A stretch of 64,000 bases of DNA, taken from contig MKSW01000017.1 in the NCBI GenBank assembly GCA_001897425.1, positions 9,743-73,742 on the forward strand, given 5' to 3'. Source of the DNA: Actinobacteria bacterium 69-20. GTDB lineage: Bacteria > Actinomycetota > Actinomycetes > Mycobacteriales > Nakamurellaceae. Shown piece by piece: positions 8,043-15,771 of this stretch. Every line of letters begins with the position of its first letter. Position 1 is the first letter of the stretch. Under the pieces are notes generated by a model. The model made no database searches, was not told the DNA's origin, and was given only the letters and a program-made list of their open reading frames with translations. The position numbers and the translations under genes were made by a program.

Positions 8043-8468
8043 ATGGGGCGCGAAACAAATCCCACCGTGGTGAAGTCCGACGAGGAGTGGCGCGCACAGC
8101 TCGACCCGGCCGCCTACGCCGTGCTGCGGGAGGCCGCCACCGAACGGCCCTTCTCCGGCGAATACACGGACGAGTTCTCCGAAGGCGTGTACTCGTGCCG
8201 TGCCTGCGGCGCCGAACTTTTCACGTCGATGACGAAGTTCCGGTCGCATTGCGGGTGGCCCAGCTTCTATGCCCCCTCGGACGCCGACCACGTGACGCTG
8301 CACCGTGATGCGACGCTCAGCATGGAACGCATCGAGGTGCGGTGTGCGTCCTGCGGCTCGCACCTCGGCCACGTGTTCGCGGGCGAGGGGTACGACACCC
8401 CCACCGACCAGCGGTATTGCATCAACTCGATCGCGCTGACGCTGCGGCGCCGCCCCGACCAGGGCTGA
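8043..8468 (+). CDS. msrB: Peptide-methionine (R)-S-oxide reductase MsrB
   Basis: The 141-residue protein reduces methionine-R-sulfoxide in proteins, a cytoplasmic repair of oxidative damage. The zinc-site pairs are Cys52/Cys55 (CRACG) and Cys101/Cys104 (CASCG), the catalytic cysteine is Cys126 in QRYCINS, and a further cysteine, Cys70, sits in SHCGWPSF. Full family length, all key residues present. It lies 48 bp after the hydrolase-like lipoprotein and in front of the DUF3000 gene, the order known from mycobacteria. An upstream in-frame extension to 7998 is less likely because the leaderless promoter hexamer would then be inside the gene. Confidence 0.95.
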   Translation: MGRETNPTVVKSDEEWRAQLDPAAYAVLREAATERPFSGEYTDEFSEGVYSCRACGAELFTSMTKFRSHCGWPSFYAPSDADHVTLHRDATLSMERIEVRCASCGSHLGHVFAGEGYDTPTDQRYCINSIALTLRRRPDQG

Positions 8469-8571
8469 ACACGGGCTGAACACGGGCTGATCGGGGCGCG
8501 ATCGGGCCCCGGTCGAGCGGGCTTGCCCGACGTCATCGGCGTGGTGACCGGGCGCTGTCGGATCGACGCCG

Positions 8572-8577
8572 TATCGT
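8572..8577 (+). promoter_or_regulatory. -10 hexamer TATCGT, probable leaderless promoter
   Basis: TATCGT ends 7 nt before ATG 8585; no Shine-Dalgarno sequence lies between them. Confidence 0.4.
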
Positions 8578-8584
8578 TCGAAGC

Positions 8585-9181
8585 ATGGGCAGCGTGGGCT
8601 CCACCACTAAGGCGACTCCGGCGGCTTTCCGCCGCGCGGTCGCGGAGTTGTTCCATGCACCGCTACGTCCCGGCGCGGACGTCGTGGAGTTGCCGTCGCC
8701 GACCCAACTCGCGCCCTATACGTATGCCGTCGCGGTCACGGTGACGGCGCCCGACGACGCGGAAGCGGCGTCCGGCCGGCTGGTGCTGCTGCACGATCCG
8801 GACGGGGTGGATGCGTGGGACGGCACCTACCGCATCGTGGTCTTCGGAAGCTGCGAGATCGACACGTCGATGGCCTCCGACGCCTTGTTGCCAGAGGTCG
8901 CGTGGTCCTGGCTCACCGAGCGGCTCGCCGCCCACCGCGTCGATTACCGTGCGCTCGGCGGCACGGTGACCATTACCTCGTCCTGCAGATTCGGCGATAT
9001 CGCCGGCCCGCCGCGCATCGATGAGCTGGAGTTGCGCGCGTCGTGGACCGCGGCCGGGCCGCACGTGGGTGTTCATCTCGCTGCTTTCGCGGACTTCCTC
9101 GCCACCGCCGCCGGCCTACCGCCGGTGGGCATCACAGCCATCCGTGAGCAACCTCACCCATTTGCAGGGCATCTGTCTTAG
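8585..9181 (+). CDS. DUF3000 family protein
   Basis: The 198-residue protein fits the actinobacterial DUF3000 family: PAAFRRAVAELFHAPLRPG near the start, ELPSPTQLAPYTYAV, GRLVLLHDPDGVDAWDGTYRIV, and LPEVAWSWLTE(R)LAAH. No signal peptide and no recognisable catalytic motif; function unknown. In mycobacteria the homologue lies directly upstream of the RNase D-like gene. Here a response-regulator gene is placed between the two. The leaderless-type promoter at 8572 gives the gene its own transcript start. Confidence 0.85.
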   Translation: MGSVGSTTKATPAAFRRAVAELFHAPLRPGADVVELPSPTQLAPYTYAVAVTVTAPDDAEAASGRLVLLHDPDGVDAWDGTYRIVVFGSCEIDTSMASDALLPEVAWSWLTERLAAHRVDYRALGGTVTITSSCRFGDIAGPPRIDELELRASWTAAGPHVGVHLAAFADFLATAAGLPPVGITAIREQPHPFAGHLS

Positions 9182-9294
9182 TCAGCGCTCGATGCGTATG
9201 AGGTTCAGGCACTTGACTCGGGCCGATTGGTCGATTCACACTCAGCGGACGATGCTGGGCGTGATGAGCGCGACCTGGCGTGAGAGGAGCAACC

Positions 9295-9987
9295 GTGACA
9301 GGTTCGGCTGTCGGCGCCCACGGGGCGACGGCCGAGCGCCGGCCCGAAGCCGACTCGCGGTCGGGTGACCTACCGGCGCAGCGTGCGTCGACTGTGGCAT
9401 CGGCTGTGGCGTCACTCGGGCGCCCGGGCGAATCGGGCGACGCGAGCCAGGCCGGCGGCGTTCTGTTGATGGACACCGATCAGGCCGCGCTGATGTCGCT
9501 GAACGATGAGCTGGTGACCGTCGGGCTCGGCCCCGTCCGCGTCGCGACGAACATCGACGACATCGAGGACATCGCCCGACAGCAAAGCCGTCTCGCCGTG
9601 GTGAGCCTGCGCTTCGGATCACGCGCGATTGCGGCGATCCGGGCGCTGCGTCTCGGCGGCTGGCGGCGCGTCCTCGCGCTCGCGACGACCGCCGAGCCGG
9701 AGCCCGCGATCGACGCCATGGCGGCCGGCGCCACCGGAGTTGTCGTCGCTCGCCGCGCGAATCCCACCTCCGGGCAGCTTCCGGCGGGTGTGCACGACCT
9801 GTCCGCCCGAGAGGTCGAGGTGATCCGCATGGTGGCGGACGGCCGGTCGAACAAGTGGATCGGCGAGCAGCTCGACCTGTCGGCACTGACCGTCAAGAGC
9901 CACTTGGCGCGCATCGGGCGCAAGCTCGGCACCGGTGATCGCGCTCACATTGTCGCGCTGGCGCTCCGCGCGGGCGTCATCACCTGA
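9295..9987 (+). CDS. LuxR-family DNA-binding regulator with degenerate receiver domain
   Basis: The 230-residue protein has a disordered ~55-residue start, a receiver-like fold (GGVLLMDTDQAALMSLNDELV ... AVVSLRFGSRAI ... ATTAEPEPAIDAMAAGATGVV) and a C-terminal LuxR helix-turn-helix (LSAREVEVIRMVADGRSNKWIGEQL, then ALTVKSHLARIGRKLG). In active receivers the third strand carries a phosphorylatable Asp (pattern LLDL); here that place reads VVSLRF, so the acceptor is missing. It is probably controlled in another way than aspartyl phosphorylation. GTG 9295 is preferred since GAGGAG lies 6-8 nt upstream. No sensor kinase is adjacent; the neighbours are DUF3000 and RNase D. Confidence 0.8.
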   Translation: MTGSAVGAHGATAERRPEADSRSGDLPAQRASTVASAVASLGRPGESGDASQAGGVLLMDTDQAALMSLNDELVTVGLGPVRVATNIDDIEDIARQQSRLAVVSLRFGSRAIAAIRALRLGGWRRVLALATTAEPEPAIDAMAAGATGVVVARRANPTSGQLPAGVHDLSAREVEVIRMVADGRSNKWIGEQLDLSALTVKSHLARIGRKLGTGDRAHIVALALRAGVIT

Positions 9988-10027
9988 GCCCGCCATCTTG
10001 TCCGATCAGCAAACGACCCACGATCCC

Positions 10028-11278
10028 GTGGGGCATCGGCCGTCCTGCCCGACGTCCGATGGCGAGGCCGCTGGGGTATCGGTCGCCGTGCCGCTCCTCC
10101 ACCCGCGCGACGGGACGCCCGCGCCGATCGCCAACGCGACGGCGTTGGCCGATCTGGCCGCCGTGCTTGGCGCGTCCGACGCGCCGATCGCCCTCGATGC
10201 GGAACGCGCCTCGGGATTCCGTTATGGGTCCCGAGCGTTCCTGGTGCAGTTGCGCCGGGAAGGAGTGGGCACCGCGCTGATCGACCCGGTGCCGTTCGCC
10301 GATCTCGCGCCGCTGGCCGCTCCGCTCGCCGGTGGCGAATGGGTGCTGCACGCCGCGAGCCAGGACCTGCCCTGCCTGGCCGAACTAGGACTGCGGCCGC
10401 GCCGCCTGTTCGACACCGAACTGGCCGGGCGGTTGGCGGGGCTGCCGCGGGTGGGCCTGGGTCCACTGGTCGAGCAGATACTCGGACTCCGGCTGACCAA
10501 GGGACACGGCGCCGACGACTGGTCCCGCCGGCCACTGCCGGCCGACTGGCTGGACTACGCGGCGTTAGATGTGGAGGTCCTTATCGAACTCCGCGATGCG
10601 ATGGCCACCCTGCTGGCCGAACAGGGCAAATCGGAGTGGGCAGCGCAGGAGTTCGCGGCGCTCGTGGCGGCGCCGCCGCCCGCACCACGGCCGGACCCGT
10701 GGCGACGGACCTCCGGGATCCATCACGTCACCGACCGGAGAACCCTCGCGGCGATTCGCGAGATGTGGTATGCGCGAGACGATCTCGCCCGCACGCGGGA
10801 CCTCGCACCGCACCGGGTGTTGCCGGATTCGGCAATCATCGCGGCCGCCACGGCACTGCCCGGCACAGCACCGGAGCTCGCGGAACTACCCGTCTTTTCG
10901 GGCCGTGCCCAGCGGCGAGCCGCGCCGCGCTGGCTCGCCGCCCTGGAACGCGCGAGGGCCCTGCCGCCTGCCGATCTACCGCCGCGCCGGTTGCCGTCGG
11001 AGGGGCCTCCACCGCCCGGGCGCTGGCAGCACAAGGACCCGGCCGCAGCCGCCCGGCTCGATGCGGCGCGAAAAGGGTTGGCCGAGTTGTCCGAACGGCT
11101 CGCGATCCCGGTGGAGAACATGATGAGTCCGCAGCTGGTGCGCGACGTACTGTGGCGGCCCCCGACGACGGTCGATCTGCCGGAGGTCCTTGCCACCGGC
11201 GGAGCCCGACCATGGCAGGTCGAACTGGTGGCGCCGACCCTGGCGGCGGCACTCGCGGGAGCAGTCTCGCCGGTCTGA
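10028..11278 (+). CDS. rnd: Ribonuclease D family 3'-5' exonuclease with HRDC domain
   Basis: About 416 residues. The DEDD exonuclease motifs are present in order: ALDAERASGF (Asp and Glu), HAASQDLPCL (Asp) and YAALDVEVLIEL (Tyr/Asp), within residues 35-190. The stretch TKGHGADDWSRRPLP is typical of RNase D. The C-terminal part (about 215-400) holds the HRDC-like helices (REMWYARDDLARTRDLAPHRVLPDSAI). The enzyme trims 3' ends of tRNA precursors and other RNA. The start is uncertain: GTG 10028 is given; TTG 9998 and GTG 10088 are in frame. It ends 138 bp before fadA, with a TGACG..CGTCA inverted repeat just past the stop (11275-11306). Confidence 0.88.
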   Translation: MGHRPSCPTSDGEAAGVSVAVPLLHPRDGTPAPIANATALADLAAVLGASDAPIALDAERASGFRYGSRAFLVQLRREGVGTALIDPVPFADLAPLAAPLAGGEWVLHAASQDLPCLAELGLRPRRLFDTELAGRLAGLPRVGLGPLVEQILGLRLTKGHGADDWSRRPLPADWLDYAALDVEVLIELRDAMATLLAEQGKSEWAAQEFAALVAAPPPAPRPDPWRRTSGIHHVTDRRTLAAIREMWYARDDLARTRDLAPHRVLPDSAIIAAATALPGTAPELAELPVFSGRAQRRAAPRWLAALERARALPPADLPPRRLPSEGPPPPGRWQHKDPAAAARLDAARKGLAELSERLAIPVENMMSPQLVRDVLWRPPTTVDLPEVLATGGARPWQVELVAPTLAAALAGAVSPV

Positions 11279-11417
11279 CGGGGCTGTCGGCCGAACGTCG
11301 TCATACTCGATGCCGGGCGGCCGCCGAGCGGAAGTTACCGATCAGTAGCTTTTTCGCTAGCATCGAGGCATCCGAGGCATCTGCCGTCGATCACCCAACG
11401 ATCAAGGGAGTGAGCGC

Positions 11418-12722
11418 GTGACAGCCCGAACCCTGAAGGATGTCGCCTTCGTCGAGGGCGTGCGCACGCCGTTCGGCAAGGCCGGCGCGAAGGGCCAGTT
11501 CGCCGAGACGCGCGCCGACGATCTGGTCGTGAAGGTGATCCGCGAGCTGCTGCGGCGCCACCCGGAGTTGCCGCCGGAACGGATCGATGAGGTCGCGGTG
11601 GCCGCAGCCACGCAGACCGGGGACCAGGGATTGACCATCGGACGCACGTCGGCGCTACTGGCGGGCCTCCCCCGGTCGGTGCCCGGCTTCGCGATCGACC
11701 GCATGTGCGCGGGCGCGATGACTGCCGTGACGACCGTCGCGTCCGGTATCGCGGTCGGCGCCTATGACGTGGCCATCGCCGGTGGCGTCGAGCACATGGG
11801 ACATCATCCGATGGGCGACGGGGCGGACCCGAATCCGCGGTTCGTCGCCGACCGGCTAGTCGACCCGTCGGCCCTGAACATGGGCGCGACCGCGGAGAAC
11901 CTGCACGACCGCTGGCCGAGCTTGGCGAAGCAGCGCGCCGACGCCTTCGCCGCGGCCAGCCAGCACAAGTACGCCGCGGCGCTCGCCGCCGGGAAGATCA
12001 CGCCCGATCTGGTTCCGGTCGCGACACGGTCGACGGAGCAGGGCTGGGGGCTGGCGACGACCGACGAGTTGCCCCGGCCGGACACCACCGCCGAGGGGAT
12101 CGCCGACCTGCGCACCCCGTTCCGGCCGCACGGCCGGGTGACAGCGGGCAATGCCTCGCCGCTCACCGACGGCGCGACCGGCTGCCTGCTCGCCTCCGTC
12201 GATACCGCGGCCGAACTCGGGCTGCCGGTGCGCATGCGCATGGTCGGGTACGCGTTCGCCGGCGTCGATCCGGAGCTCATGGGCACCGGGCCGATCCCGG
12301 CAACCGAGAAGGCGCTGGCCCGTGCCGGTCTCGGGCTCGACGACATCGGGCTCATCGAGATCAACGAGGCGTTCGCGGTCCAGGTGCTCGCGTTCACCGA
12401 CCACTTCGGCCTCGCCGACGACGACCCGCGCCTGAACCCGTACGGCGGAGCGATCGCCGTCGGGCATCCGCTGGCTTCGTCCGGGGTTCGGCTGATGATC
12501 CAACTCGCCAGGGAGTTCGCCGAGCGGCCGGACGTGCGGTACGGGCTCACCACGATGTGCGTCGGCCTCGGCATGGGCGGCAGCGTGATCTGGGAGAACC
12601 CGCAGTACACCGGCGCGGGCGCGGCCGATCCGGCAGCGGACATGACGACGGGCACGGCGGCCGACGCGACACGGCACGCCGCCGCATCGGCCACCGTGAC
12701 GACGGAAGGAGAAGCGGCATGA
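11418..12722 (+). CDS. fadA: Acetyl-CoA C-acyltransferase (3-ketoacyl-CoA thiolase)
   Basis: The 434-residue thiolase makes the last cut of fatty-acid beta-oxidation, releasing acetyl-CoA from 3-ketoacyl-CoA. The nucleophile is Cys97 in DRMCAGAMTAV; the other active-site motifs are NEAFAVQ, GGAIAVGHPLASSG (His) and TMCVGLGMGGS (second Cys). GTG 11418 is the start, with GGGAGTGAG about 5 nt upstream. The C-terminal ~40 residues after the last motif are Ala/Thr-rich and extra relative to the family core. The stop overlaps the start of fadB by 4 bp (ATGA), so the two subunits of the trifunctional complex are co-translated, as in the mycobacterial fadA-fadB pair. Confidence 0.93.
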   Translation: MTARTLKDVAFVEGVRTPFGKAGAKGQFAETRADDLVVKVIRELLRRHPELPPERIDEVAVAAATQTGDQGLTIGRTSALLAGLPRSVPGFAIDRMCAGAMTAVTTVASGIAVGAYDVAIAGGVEHMGHHPMGDGADPNPRFVADRLVDPSALNMGATAENLHDRWPSLAKQRADAFAAASQHKYAAALAAGKITPDLVPVATRSTEQGWGLATTDELPRPDTTAEGIADLRTPFRPHGRVTAGNASPLTDGATGCLLASVDTAAELGLPVRMRMVGYAFAGVDPELMGTGPIPATEKALARAGLGLDDIGLIEINEAFAVQVLAFTDHFGLADDDPRLNPYGGAIAVGHPLASSGVRLMIQLAREFAERPDVRYGLTTMCVGLGMGGSVIWENPQYTGAGAADPAADMTTGTAADATRHAAASATVTTEGEAA

Positions 12723-14956
12723 GCACTGCGGTCCCCACCTCAGCGACTACCGCGGCCCGCACAGTGACCCTGCCCGGCGAGGTCGTGACCGCGGCGCACG
12801 TGCGGCTCATCAGCGTTCCCGGCGTCGCCGGACAGGTGGCGCTCATCACGCTGGACAACGGCATGGACCACACCCGGCCGACGACCTTCGGCCCGCAGGG
12901 GCTCGCCAATATCGACGCGGCGCTGGATCAGGCGTTCGCTGCGGCGCCCACGGCGATCGCGATCACCGGCAAGCCGTTCGTCTTCGCCGCCGGCGCCGAC
13001 CTGTCCGGTATCGGCACCATCACCGACCGCGAGATCGCCCATGCCGTGGGCGATCTCGGCCGGCGGGTGTTCCGGCGCCTGCGCGACTCGGCGATCCCGA
13101 CCTTCGCCTTCGTGAACGGCGCGGCGCTCGGCGGCGGCGTCGAGATCGCGCTGCACTGCCACTACCGGACCCTCGCGTCGAACGCCGCCATGGTCGCCCT
13201 GCCGGAATGTTTCCTCGGCATCCTGCCCGGGTGGGGCGGCACCCAGCTGCTGCCGCGTATCGCCGGTCCGGAGGCGGCGGTGACGGTGATCATCGACAAC
13301 GCCCTGAACCAGAATCGGATGCTCCGGCCCGATCAGGCGCTGAAACTCGGCGTGGTGGACGTGGTGCTGGACGCGGCGGACTACCTGGAGCGTTCGCTGA
13401 GCTGGATGGCCGGCGTGCTGAACGGCTCGATCGCTGTGCCGCGCAAGGATTATCGCGCCGATGAAGCGGCATGGTCCGCTGCGGTCGCGCAGGGCCGGAT
13501 GATCGCCGACATGCGCACGCATGGCGCCTCCCCCGCGCCGTACCGGGCGCTGGAGATGATCGACCTCGCCCGCACTGCCGACCTCGACGAAGGGTTCGCC
13601 GCCGAGGGCGACGCACTGGCCGACCTGATCTGCTCGCAGACGTTCCGGGCCGGCGTGTACGCGTTCAACCTGACCCAGAAGCGCGCCCGCCGTCCCGCCG
13701 GCGCCCCGGATGCCGCGCTGGCCCGGCCGGTCACCAAGGTCGGCGTGATCGGCGCGGGGTTGATGGCGACCCAACTGGCGCTGCTCTTCGCGCGGCGGCT
13801 GCACGTGCCGGTGGTGATCACCGACGTGGACCAGGCACGGCTGGACAAGGGATTGGCCGGCGTGCGCCGCGAGATCGACGCGCTCAAGACCAAGGGCCGG
13901 ATCAGCGGCGACGAGGCGAACCGGCTGGCCGCGCTCGTCGCCGGCTCGCTGGACTACGCGGCGTTCGCCGATGCGGACTTCGTCATCGAAGCGGTCTTCG
14001 AGGAGATGGGCGTCAAGAAACAGGTCTTCGCGGAGTTGGAGCGGCACGTGCCGCCGACCACGGTGCTCGCCACCAACACCTCGTCCCTGTCGGTGACGGA
14101 GATGGCCGCTGACCTCGCGCACCCGGAACGGGTGGTCGGGTTCCACTTCTTCAACCCGGTCGCGGTGCTGCCGCTGGTGGAGATCGTGCGCACGGTGCCG
14201 TCGCCTCGGGCCGGCGGGGCCGAGTCGTCGCCTCCGGCCGGCGGGGCTGCGCCGTCGCCTCCGGCCGGCGGGGCTGCGCCGTCGCCTCGGGCCGGCGGGG
14301 CCGGCTACACCGACGACGCCGCCCTGGCCACGGCGTTCGCGACGGCGAAGGCGCTGCGCAAGGGTCCGATCCTGGTGAAGGACGCGCCGGCGTTCGTGGT
14401 GAACCGGCTGCTTACCCGGTTCATGGGCGAGATCATCGCGGCGATCGACGAAGGTACCGACCCGGCCGTTGCGGACGGGGCGCTGGCCCCGCTGGGCCTG
14501 CCGATGACGCCGATCATGCTGCTGCAGCTGGTCGGCCCGGCCGTCGCGCTGCACGTCACGGAGACCCTCGCGGCGGCGTTCCCGGACCGGTTCGCCGTCA
14601 GCGCGAACCTGCGCCGGATCGTCGACGGTGGACATCGCACGCTGGTCGCCTTCGACGAGACCGGGGCGCAATCACTCGACCCGGCGATCGTGGCGCTCTG
14701 GCAGCAGGGCGACGCGCCGTCGACCGGTGACGAGGTGCGCGCCCGGGCGCTCGCGGCGCTGGCGGACGAGGCACACCGGATGCTGGACGAGGGCGTGGTG
14801 GCGGAGGCCGCCGACATCGACCTCGCCATGCTCACCGGCGCCGGCTGGCCGTTCTGGCTGGGCGGGATCACCCCGTACCTCGACCGCGAGGGTGTCTCGG
14901 AACAGGTTGTCGGGCAGCGTTTCTCGCCGCCGGGCGTCGCCACCCTCCCGGCGTAG
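12719..14956 (+). CDS. fadB: Multifunctional enoyl-CoA hydratase / 3-hydroxyacyl-CoA dehydrogenase
   Basis: The 745-residue alpha subunit of the beta-oxidation complex. Residues ~20-330 form the crotonase domain (AGADLSGIG, then FVNGAALGGGVEIALHC and LPECFLGILPGWGGTQLLPR). From ~340 follows the 3-hydroxyacyl-CoA dehydrogenase NAD-binding domain (KVGVIGAGLMATQLALLFA), with TNTSSLSVTEMA and the catalytic HFFNPVAVLPLVE, then the C-terminal helical domains. An in-frame 36-residue Pro/Gly/Ala insertion made of four 27-bp repeats follows directly after LVEIVRTV, where other family members pass straight to the next helix. ATG 12719 overlaps the fadA stop (ATGA). The gene's 3' end, including the stop codon, is imperfectly duplicated about 145 bp downstream. 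Confidence 0.93.
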   Translation: MSTAVPTSATTAARTVTLPGEVVTAAHVRLISVPGVAGQVALITLDNGMDHTRPTTFGPQGLANIDAALDQAFAAAPTAIAITGKPFVFAAGADLSGIGTITDREIAHAVGDLGRRVFRRLRDSAIPTFAFVNGAALGGGVEIALHCHYRTLASNAAMVALPECFLGILPGWGGTQLLPRIAGPEAAVTVIIDNALNQNRMLRPDQALKLGVVDVVLDAADYLERSLSWMAGVLNGSIAVPRKDYRADEAAWSAAVAQGRMIADMRTHGASPAPYRALEMIDLARTADLDEGFAAEGDALADLICSQTFRAGVYAFNLTQKRARRPAGAPDAALARPVTKVGVIGAGLMATQLALLFARRLHVPVVITDVDQARLDKGLAGVRREIDALKTKGRISGDEANRLAALVAGSLDYAAFADADFVIEAVFEEMGVKKQVFAELERHVPPTTVLATNTSSLSVTEMAADLAHPERVVGFHFFNPVAVLPLVEIVRTVPSPRAGGAESSPPAGGAAPSPPAGGAAPSPRAGGAGYTDDAALATAFATAKALRKGPILVKDAPAFVVNRLLTRFMGEIIAAIDEGTDPAVADGALAPLGLPMTPIMLLQLVGPAVALHVTETLAAAFPDRFAVSANLRRIVDGGHRTLVAFDETGAQSLDPAIVALWQQGDAPSTGDEVRARALAALADEAHRMLDEGVVAEAADIDLAMLTGAGWPFWLGGITPYLDREGVSEQVVGQRFSPPGVATLPA
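14198..14305 (+). repeat. Four tandem copies of a 27-bp repeat inside fadB
   Basis: Units start at 14198, 14225, 14252 and 14279. Each encodes nine residues of the form (P/S)SP(R/P)AGGA(E/A/G). The two middle copies differ only at their first codon, and the outer copies differ from them by a few bases. The length is a multiple of three, so the fadB frame is kept. Confidence 0.92.
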
Positions 14957-14981
14957 ACACCACCGGCGCGGCTCGCGTGCG

Positions 14982-15090
14982 GTGTCTTGCCGCACGTCGC
15001 GATATTCGGATTTCTCGTCGACTGAGAGTCCTGCAGGGTTTCGGGCGCCATTTTCCCTGCAGCACTCCCACTCGACGCCCGGCATCGCCA
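14982..15090 (+). repeat. Dispersed hairpin repeat, copy A
   Basis: Arms of 22 nt at 15017-15038 and 15055-15076 pair with three mismatches around a 16-nt loop beginning TTTCGGGCGCC. Conserved flanking words are GTGTCTTGC at 14982 and CGGATTTC before the first arm. A second copy with the same layout lies at 58635-58745. Between the copies the second base pair from the loop changes from G-C to A-T, which keeps pairing. This copy fills most of the 210 bp between fadB and the glutaredoxin-like gene and could also end fadB transcription. Confidence 0.88.
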
Positions 15091-15152
15091 CCCTGCCGGC
15101 AGACACGACCGGAACGCCGGGCCGTGCGGCTGCCGCGCCGACCAGGGCCGAC

Positions 15153-15158
15153 TACCGT
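15153..15158 (+). promoter_or_regulatory. -10 hexamer TACCGT, probable leaderless promoter
   Basis: TACCGT ends 8 nt before GTG 15167 and no ribosome-binding site precedes that codon. Confidence 0.38.
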
Positions 15159-15166
15159 GGACAGGC

Positions 15167-15613
15167 GTGAGAGGTGTGCGTCTGTCCTGGTGGCTGCAGC
15201 CACTCGGCGTCGCCGGGTGCGCGGTGGCGTTGTTGACCGCGCTGCGTCCGGGGGCGGTGGGCGCAGCGGTGATCATCGCGGTGGCCGTGATCGTCGCGTG
15301 GCGAATCTCCCCGCTGCACCGGTCCCCCGGTATGACGCATGCGGAGGCCGTTCACCGGGCCGGGGCCGACGGCGCGGTGGTCGTCTACTGGCGGCCCGGT
15401 TGCCCGTTCTGCGCCCGGCTACGCCGCGGCCTGGGGACCCGGCGGCACGAGGTGCTGTGGGTGAATATCTGGGCGGACGAGGACGCGGCAGCGTTCGTGC
15501 GCAGCGTCAACGACGGCAACGAGACCGTGCCGACCGTGGTGATCGGCGGCAGCGAAGTATGGACCAATCCGGATCCGCGCCGCGTTCGCGACGCGCTTCC
15601 CGCGGTCCGGTAG
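15167..15613 (+). CDS. Membrane-anchored glutaredoxin-like protein
   Basis: The 148-residue protein begins with two short membrane spans (WWLQPLGVAGCAVALLTALR and GAAVIIAVAVIVAWRI, residues 8-48). A glutaredoxin/mycoredoxin-type domain follows from about residue 65: VVVYWRPGCPFCARLRRGL carries the redox pair CPFC, and ETVPTVVIGG is the cis-proline loop of thioredoxin folds. It probably reduces mixed disulfides with mycothiol, or passes electrons to a partner at the membrane; the partner is not known. Convergent with the hemerythrin-like gene to its right. Confidence 0.82.
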   Translation: MRGVRLSWWLQPLGVAGCAVALLTALRPGAVGAAVIIAVAVIVAWRISPLHRSPGMTHAEAVHRAGADGAVVVYWRPGCPFCARLRRGLGTRRHEVLWVNIWADEDAAAFVRSVNDGNETVPTVVIGGSEVWTNPDPRRVRDALPAVR

Positions 15614-15734
15614 TTGCCGGTCCAGTAGTCGCCGGGCGCTGAGCGACCGGCCCCGGAAAGGCCCACGTAGCGGCGCAGTCTCGGCCGCCGACCGAACCAG
15701 TCGATAGGGCGCTCCGATCAGCGCGCTACCAACA

Positions 15735-15771
15735 CTCAGACAGCCGCACCGGCCAGCGCTCAGACAGCCGC
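15735..15771. repeat. Short direct repeat CTCAGACAGCCGC (x2, 24-bp period)
   Basis: Copies at 15735-15747 and 15759-15771. The second contains the stop codon and last residues of the hemerythrin/DUF2249 gene, so the first looks like a small tandem duplication of that gene end. The rest of the 146-bp convergent spacer shows no clear feature. Confidence 0.6.

Noticed and set aside
12740..14671. 643-residue open frame antisense to fadB
   Set aside because: High-GC codon bias of fadB leaves the opposite strand open; the product is Arg/Gly/His-rich with no domain.
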